Under the pieces are notes generated by a model. The model did no database searches and was not told where the DNA came from. It was given only the letters and a program-made list of their open reading frames with translations. A stretch of 64,000 bases of DNA from positions 29,921,501 to 29,985,500 of the forward strand of contig NC_133389.1 in the NCBI RefSeq assembly GCF_047511655.1, given 5' to 3'. Below are positions 63,701 through 64,000 of this stretch, piece by piece (the first letter of the stretch is position 1; each line of letters opens with the position of its first letter). Source of the stretch: Castor canadensis. Taxonomy: Eukaryota; Chordata; Mammalia; Rodentia; Castoridae. Made by a program: the position numbers and the translations under genes.

Positions 63701-63728
63701 TTGTGAAGCGAATTGGTTACATGATCAG
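38595..63728 (+). CDS. EPG5: EPG5, ectopic P-granules autophagy protein 5 (5' part: coding exons 1-9)
   Basis: EPG5 is a large (about 2,580-residue) RAB7 effector on late endosomes and lysosomes. It binds LC3/GABARAP and SNAREs and tethers autophagosomes for fusion; human loss causes Vici syndrome (established). Nine exons give an uninterrupted frame of about 647 residues. ATG 38595 is chosen because the protein begins [14 protein letters not shown] as in the family and an in-frame TGA lies 22 codons upstream at 38529. The N-terminal third visible here has a low-complexity, poorly conserved region (residues about 22-210), a conserved helical region from about residue 230, and two LC3-interacting motifs at W550 and W567. 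The -3 base of the start context is T, weaker than a Kozak consensus. No frameshift or premature stop was seen; the gene continues beyond the window. Confidence 0.97.
39270..39460 (-). repeat. B1+ID dimeric SINE
   Basis: gtaccgtggcttgaatgcag; B1 half gtattttcgagatagggtct, gatcttcctgatctctgcct, gagccaccggcgtcc. CpG-retaining positions suggest it is fairly young. Confidence 0.84.
40425..40535 (-). repeat. B1-like SINE
   Basis: gagactggatcttgcttggt, aggctggccttgaactcaac, gtgctgggattacaatacca. A short related fragment lies at 40340-40390. Confidence 0.78.
40756..41118 (-). mobile_element. Solo LTR of an endogenous retrovirus (ERV1-like)
   Basis: The 363-bp element begins TGTTAG and ends CTAACA, a perfect 6-bp terminal inverted repeat, and is flanked by 4-bp ctgc copies (40752-40755, 41119-41122). 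The minus strand has AATAAA (complement of 40811-40816) about 60 nt before its end, the layout of an LTR R/U5 junction. A 4-bp duplication suits class I (gammaretrovirus-like) integration. No internal retroviral sequence adjoins it, so it looks like a recombined solo LTR. Confidence 0.72.
42060..42243 (+). repeat. B1+ID dimeric SINE
   Basis: B1 half degraded (gaggccctgtcttgaaaaac); ID half gttgagtggctcaagtggta, gcctgcctgacaagtaggag. Confidence 0.72.
43040..43500 (+). repeat. Ancient mammalian interspersed repeat (family not determined)
   Basis: cacaggagggacatgatctg, gatcactctactttgttgag, gtcattaacatatagatggt, aactgagcccagtggcactc. The wording resembles a widespread non-coding mammalian repeat, but I cannot name the family. 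A similar-looking stretch lies at 58260-58600. Confidence 0.4.
43685..43885 (-). repeat. B1+ID dimeric SINE
   Basis: actggggtttgaactcagtg, cttgagctacacctccagtc; B1 half gagatggagtattgcaaatt, aggctggtcttgaactgcaa. Confidence 0.8.
44160..44255 (-). repeat. ID-like SINE
   Basis: acagtactgggatttgagct, gtaccatttgagtcatgcct. Confidence 0.8.
44370..44410. repeat. (CA)n microsatellite
   Basis: CA repeat with a few CG/AA interruptions. Confidence 0.9.
45025..45135 (-). repeat. B1-like SINE
   Basis: gaggtagggatcaatgtatt, cccaggctgacctggaactc. Confidence 0.75.
45684..45800 (-). repeat. (TG)n tail and ID-like SINE
   Basis: A TG microsatellite (45684-45711) precedes a reversed ID unit (45715-45800; actggggcttgaacttagga, gctagacaggcactctacca). 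Confidence 0.83.
46071..46817 (-). mobile_element. Probable 3' LTR of a minus-strand endogenous retrovirus
   Basis: The segment is bounded by TG at 46071 and CA at 46817. On the minus strand a purine-rich tract resembling a polypurine primer lies just upstream of it (complement of cctcctcttta, 46821-46831), and AATAAA (complement near 46168) lies toward the far end. The boundaries are inferred; no flanking duplication was identified. Confidence 0.5.
46829..49300 (-). pseudogene. Endogenous retrovirus env remnant (gammaretrovirus-type transmembrane region)
   Basis: A minus-strand open stretch (47242-46829) has a hydrophobic membrane-spanning segment containing LLPLLGPLV and then a LVKFVSS-type cytoplasmic-side motif, the order seen at the C-terminus of gammaretrovirus-like Env. 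Further upstream on the minus strand (to about 49300) are short env-like open pieces broken by several stops and frameshifts. No intact gag, pol or 5' LTR was recognised, so the copy is defective. Confidence 0.55.
49575..49660 (-). repeat. ID-like SINE
   Basis: gatgctggggattgagtcca, ggcaagcactgtctgctgag. Confidence 0.8.
50263..51207 (+). CDS. EPG5: EPG5 exon 2, residues 22-336
   Basis: The large 945-nt, phase-0 exon begins [20 protein letters not shown] after acceptor tcatgtttttag and ends FKEEQTSVQ at donor GTATTT (51208). The first ~190 residues are acidic, Ser/Thr-rich and probably disordered. The conserved part starts around [17 protein letters not shown] and continues through [18 protein letters not shown]. 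Confidence 0.97.
51208..52543 (+). other. EPG5 intron 2
   Basis: Contains a long CA-rich microsatellite (51588-51735). I see no SINE and no other exon; the sequence around 51840-52130 is G/A-rich and may be an old repeat. Confidence 0.7.
51588..51735. repeat. Complex (CA)n / CACATA microsatellite
   Basis: CA repeats interrupted by TA, GA and CATA units over about 150 nt. Confidence 0.92.
52544..52787 (+). CDS. EPG5: EPG5 exon 3, residues 337-418
   Basis: 244 nt encoding [20 protein letters not shown] and on to [11 protein letters not shown]. The acceptor is tttatccactggtag. The donor GTGTGT at 52788 is followed 4 nt later by a better-looking GTGAGT (52792), but only the first keeps the reading frame. 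Confidence 0.96.
53370..53560 (-). repeat. B1+ID dimeric SINE
   Basis: ttctggggtttgaactcagg, ccttgagccactccgccagc; B1 half gatcctcctgatctttgcct, ggggtgagccacctgtgctt. Confidence 0.86.
53692..53765 (-). repeat. ID-like SINE
   Basis: gtgctggggattgaattcag, ctctaccactgagctggacc. Confidence 0.8.
53921..54057 (+). CDS. EPG5: EPG5 exon 4, residues 418-463
   Basis: 137 nt encoding (V)[19 protein letters not shown] and ending [10 protein letters not shown]. The acceptor is ctctctttactttatag and the donor GTAAGG at 54058. The next intron carries the nested L1s. Confidence 0.96.
54425..54605 (-). repeat. B1-like SINE and ID remnant
   Basis: Reversed B1 (54435-54535; cagtctcactgtgtagctca, gcccaggctggccttgaact) followed by a decayed ID-like piece (54540-54605). 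Confidence 0.7.
54660..56577 (-). mobile_element. Older 5'-truncated L1, split by a second L1
   Basis: The 3' end with A-tail complement and 3'UTR occupies 54660-55033, and its continuation (3'UTR and ORF2 C-terminal region) is 56069-56577. The two halves align end to end with the uninterrupted L1 at 26987, which acts as an empty-site reference. The 5' truncation point is near 56577 in EPG5 intron 4. Confidence 0.88.
55034..56053 (+). mobile_element. Younger 5'-truncated L1 inserted into the older one
   Basis: A 1,020-nt L1 3' fragment in plus orientation runs from late ORF2 (gaaatgcaaattaaaaccac) to a poly(A) tail. It is flanked by perfect 15-bp copies of aaagtattggcttta (55019-55033 and 56054-56068) from the host L1. 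ORF2 remnants are frame-broken: a G5 run at 55138-55142 after CWRGCG, and a shift after the [11 protein letters not shown] motif near 55445. Confidence 0.93.
56842..56949 (+). CDS. EPG5: EPG5 exon 5, residues 464-499
   Basis: 108 nt, phase 0, encoding [20 protein letters not shown] and ending SKWAVSFIQ. The acceptor is cctttgttgtacag and the donor GTAAGA at 56950. Confidence 0.96.
56950..57854 (+). other. EPG5 intron 5
   Basis: About 0.9 kb with T-rich runs near 57565-57600; no recognisable repeat or exon was seen. Confidence 0.6.
57855..57928 (+). CDS. EPG5: EPG5 exon 6, residues 500-524
   Basis: 74 nt encoding [20 protein letters not shown] and MSPV plus two bases of Lys524. The acceptor is cttttctgatttcag and the donor GTAAGT at 57929. 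Confidence 0.96.
57929..59738 (+). other. EPG5 intron 6
   Basis: Holds G/A-rich, old-repeat-like sequence at about 58260-58600, similar in wording to 43040-43500. No SINE and no exon were seen. Confidence 0.55.
59739..59844 (+). CDS. EPG5: EPG5 exon 7 with first LIR motif, residues 524-559
   Basis: 106 nt encoding [20 protein letters not shown] and ending [12 protein letters not shown]. The acceptor is tgcccttctttag and the donor GTAACT at 59845. WTLV falls at residues 550-553. Confidence 0.96.
59815..59826 (+). other. EPG5: LC3-interacting motif 1 (WTLV, residues 550-553)
   Basis: A W-x-x-V LIR core followed by acidic residues (DEGGEE). The position agrees with the first LIR reported for human EPG5. 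Confidence 0.8.
59885..60080 (+). repeat. MIR-like ancient SINE
   Basis: ttatgtgccaggtgtggttc, tctcatttaattcttccagc, gggaaactgaagtgcagagg, in MIR order. Confidence 0.75.
60340..60435 (-). repeat. ID-like SINE
   Basis: Poly-T, actggggcttgaactcaggg, gctaggcaggtgctctacca. Confidence 0.86.
61075..61175 (+). repeat. B1-like SINE
   Basis: gctgggtacagtgacacatt, gctgaggctggaggaccatg, gggctacatagtgagaccct. Confidence 0.8.
61488..61680 (+). repeat. B1+ID dimeric SINE inside the LTR
   Basis: gcctgtggctcatgcctgta, taggaggcagagatcagaag; ID half ggctggtggtgtggctcaag. Confidence 0.86.
61775..61970 (-). repeat. B1+ID dimeric SINE inside the LTR
   Basis: attggggtttgaacttagag; B1 half tttttgagagagggtcttga, gtgagccactggcacccagc. 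Confidence 0.86.
62500..62700 (+). mobile_element. L1 3'UTR-like tail
   Basis: acctgttgaaactattccaa, gtatgatatatttgatacat, aatgtcactatgtacctttc, then A-rich. It resembles the tails at 11560 and 41900 rather than the L1s at 26987 and 55034. The assignment is tentative. Confidence 0.35.
63079..63193 (+). CDS. EPG5: EPG5 exon 8 with second LIR motif, residues 560-598
   Basis: 115 nt encoding [20 protein letters not shown], then [18 protein letters not shown]. The acceptor is catctttcctttag and the donor GTAGCC at 63194. WILL falls at residues 567-570 with acidic residues on both sides. Confidence 0.96.
63100..63111 (+). other. EPG5: LC3-interacting motif 2 (WILL, residues 567-570)
   Basis: A W-x-x-L LIR core preceded by DEDPETS and followed by NEDD, 17 residues after the first LIR and separated from it by a 3.2-kb intron. 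Confidence 0.8.
63578..63728 (+). CDS. EPG5: EPG5 exon 9, residues 598-648
   Basis: 151 nt encoding (G)[19 protein letters not shown] and ending [12 protein letters not shown] plus two bases of the next codon. The acceptor is gattaacttatag and the donor GTAATA at 63729. Intron 9 continues to the window end with no further exon seen. Confidence 0.96.
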
Positions 63729-64000
63729 GTAATACTGCTGTTGGTTCATCCCTGTCTGTGTGCTCCCACTATGCTCATACACAGATGCTGTGTAAATGGG
63801 ATGATGGGCATTTTATATTTCAAGTCTTATTGTTCTTAAAAGATTTTTTTCTTCCACCTACCAAATGGAAATTTTATAAATGCTTCCAAAGTATTTGGCT
63901 AATTATCCCAAATTCAGCAGTTTGCTAGGTACTTGTTCTTGGAATCCTGGTCCTCCAAGCTGCTGCTGAGTTGAAGTCTGGGCCAGAGAGAAGGGTCAAG
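63729..64000 (+). other. EPG5 intron 9 (partial)
   Basis: Intronic sequence to the window end; nothing recognised. Confidence 0.6.

Overview
This is mammalian nuclear DNA: two split genes with GT-AG introns, a CpG-rich promoter and dense interspersed repeats. It carries the 3' two-thirds of PSTPIP2 (exons from 3166 to 21648, plus a non-coding 3'UTR exon from 24255), an approximately 12 kb intergenic stretch, and the 5' part of EPG5 (first coding exon at 38595, ninth at 63578-63728, gene running off the right edge). Both genes are on the + strand, in the same tandem order as PSTPIP2-EPG5 on human 18q21. The SINEs are B1/7SL-like monomers, ID-like tRNA-derived units and B1+ID dimers, which points to a rodent that is neither mouse nor rat. 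A beaver-type (Castorimorpha) or squirrel-related genome fits best; the species is an inference.

Layout. 1-3165 is a PSTPIP2 intron. 3166-21648 holds nine PSTPIP2 coding exons (216 codons, residues 119-334 if the upstream part has the usual length). 21657-24254 is an intron inside the 3'UTR, and 24255 to about 25965 is the last exon. 26-38 kb is intergenic and made largely of repeats: a 5'-truncated L1 with a perfect 16-bp target duplication, a MaLR-type LTR, and SINE clusters. 38.2-38.7 kb is the EPG5 CpG-island promoter with GC boxes and a TCATGTGA M-box. 38658-50262 is EPG5 intron 1, containing a solo LTR and a minus-strand endogenous retrovirus remnant. 50263-63728 carries EPG5 exons 2-9, including both LC3-interacting motifs (W550 and W567). 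Intron 4 holds an L1 inserted inside an older L1 of opposite orientation.

The two genes are not functionally coupled in any way the sequence shows. PSTPIP2 is an F-BAR adaptor of myeloid cells that restrains inflammatory signalling. EPG5 is a RAB7 effector that tethers autophagosomes to late endosomes and lysosomes. No bacterial features, CRISPR arrays or functional non-coding RNA genes were seen. The least ordinary items are a 1.05-kb composite retroelement with an LTR-like 5' part, 37-bp tandem repeats and a SINE 3' end inside PSTPIP2 (16917-17964), the L1-in-L1 inverted repeat in EPG5, and a frame-breaking G5 run shared by two independent L1 ORF2 copies.
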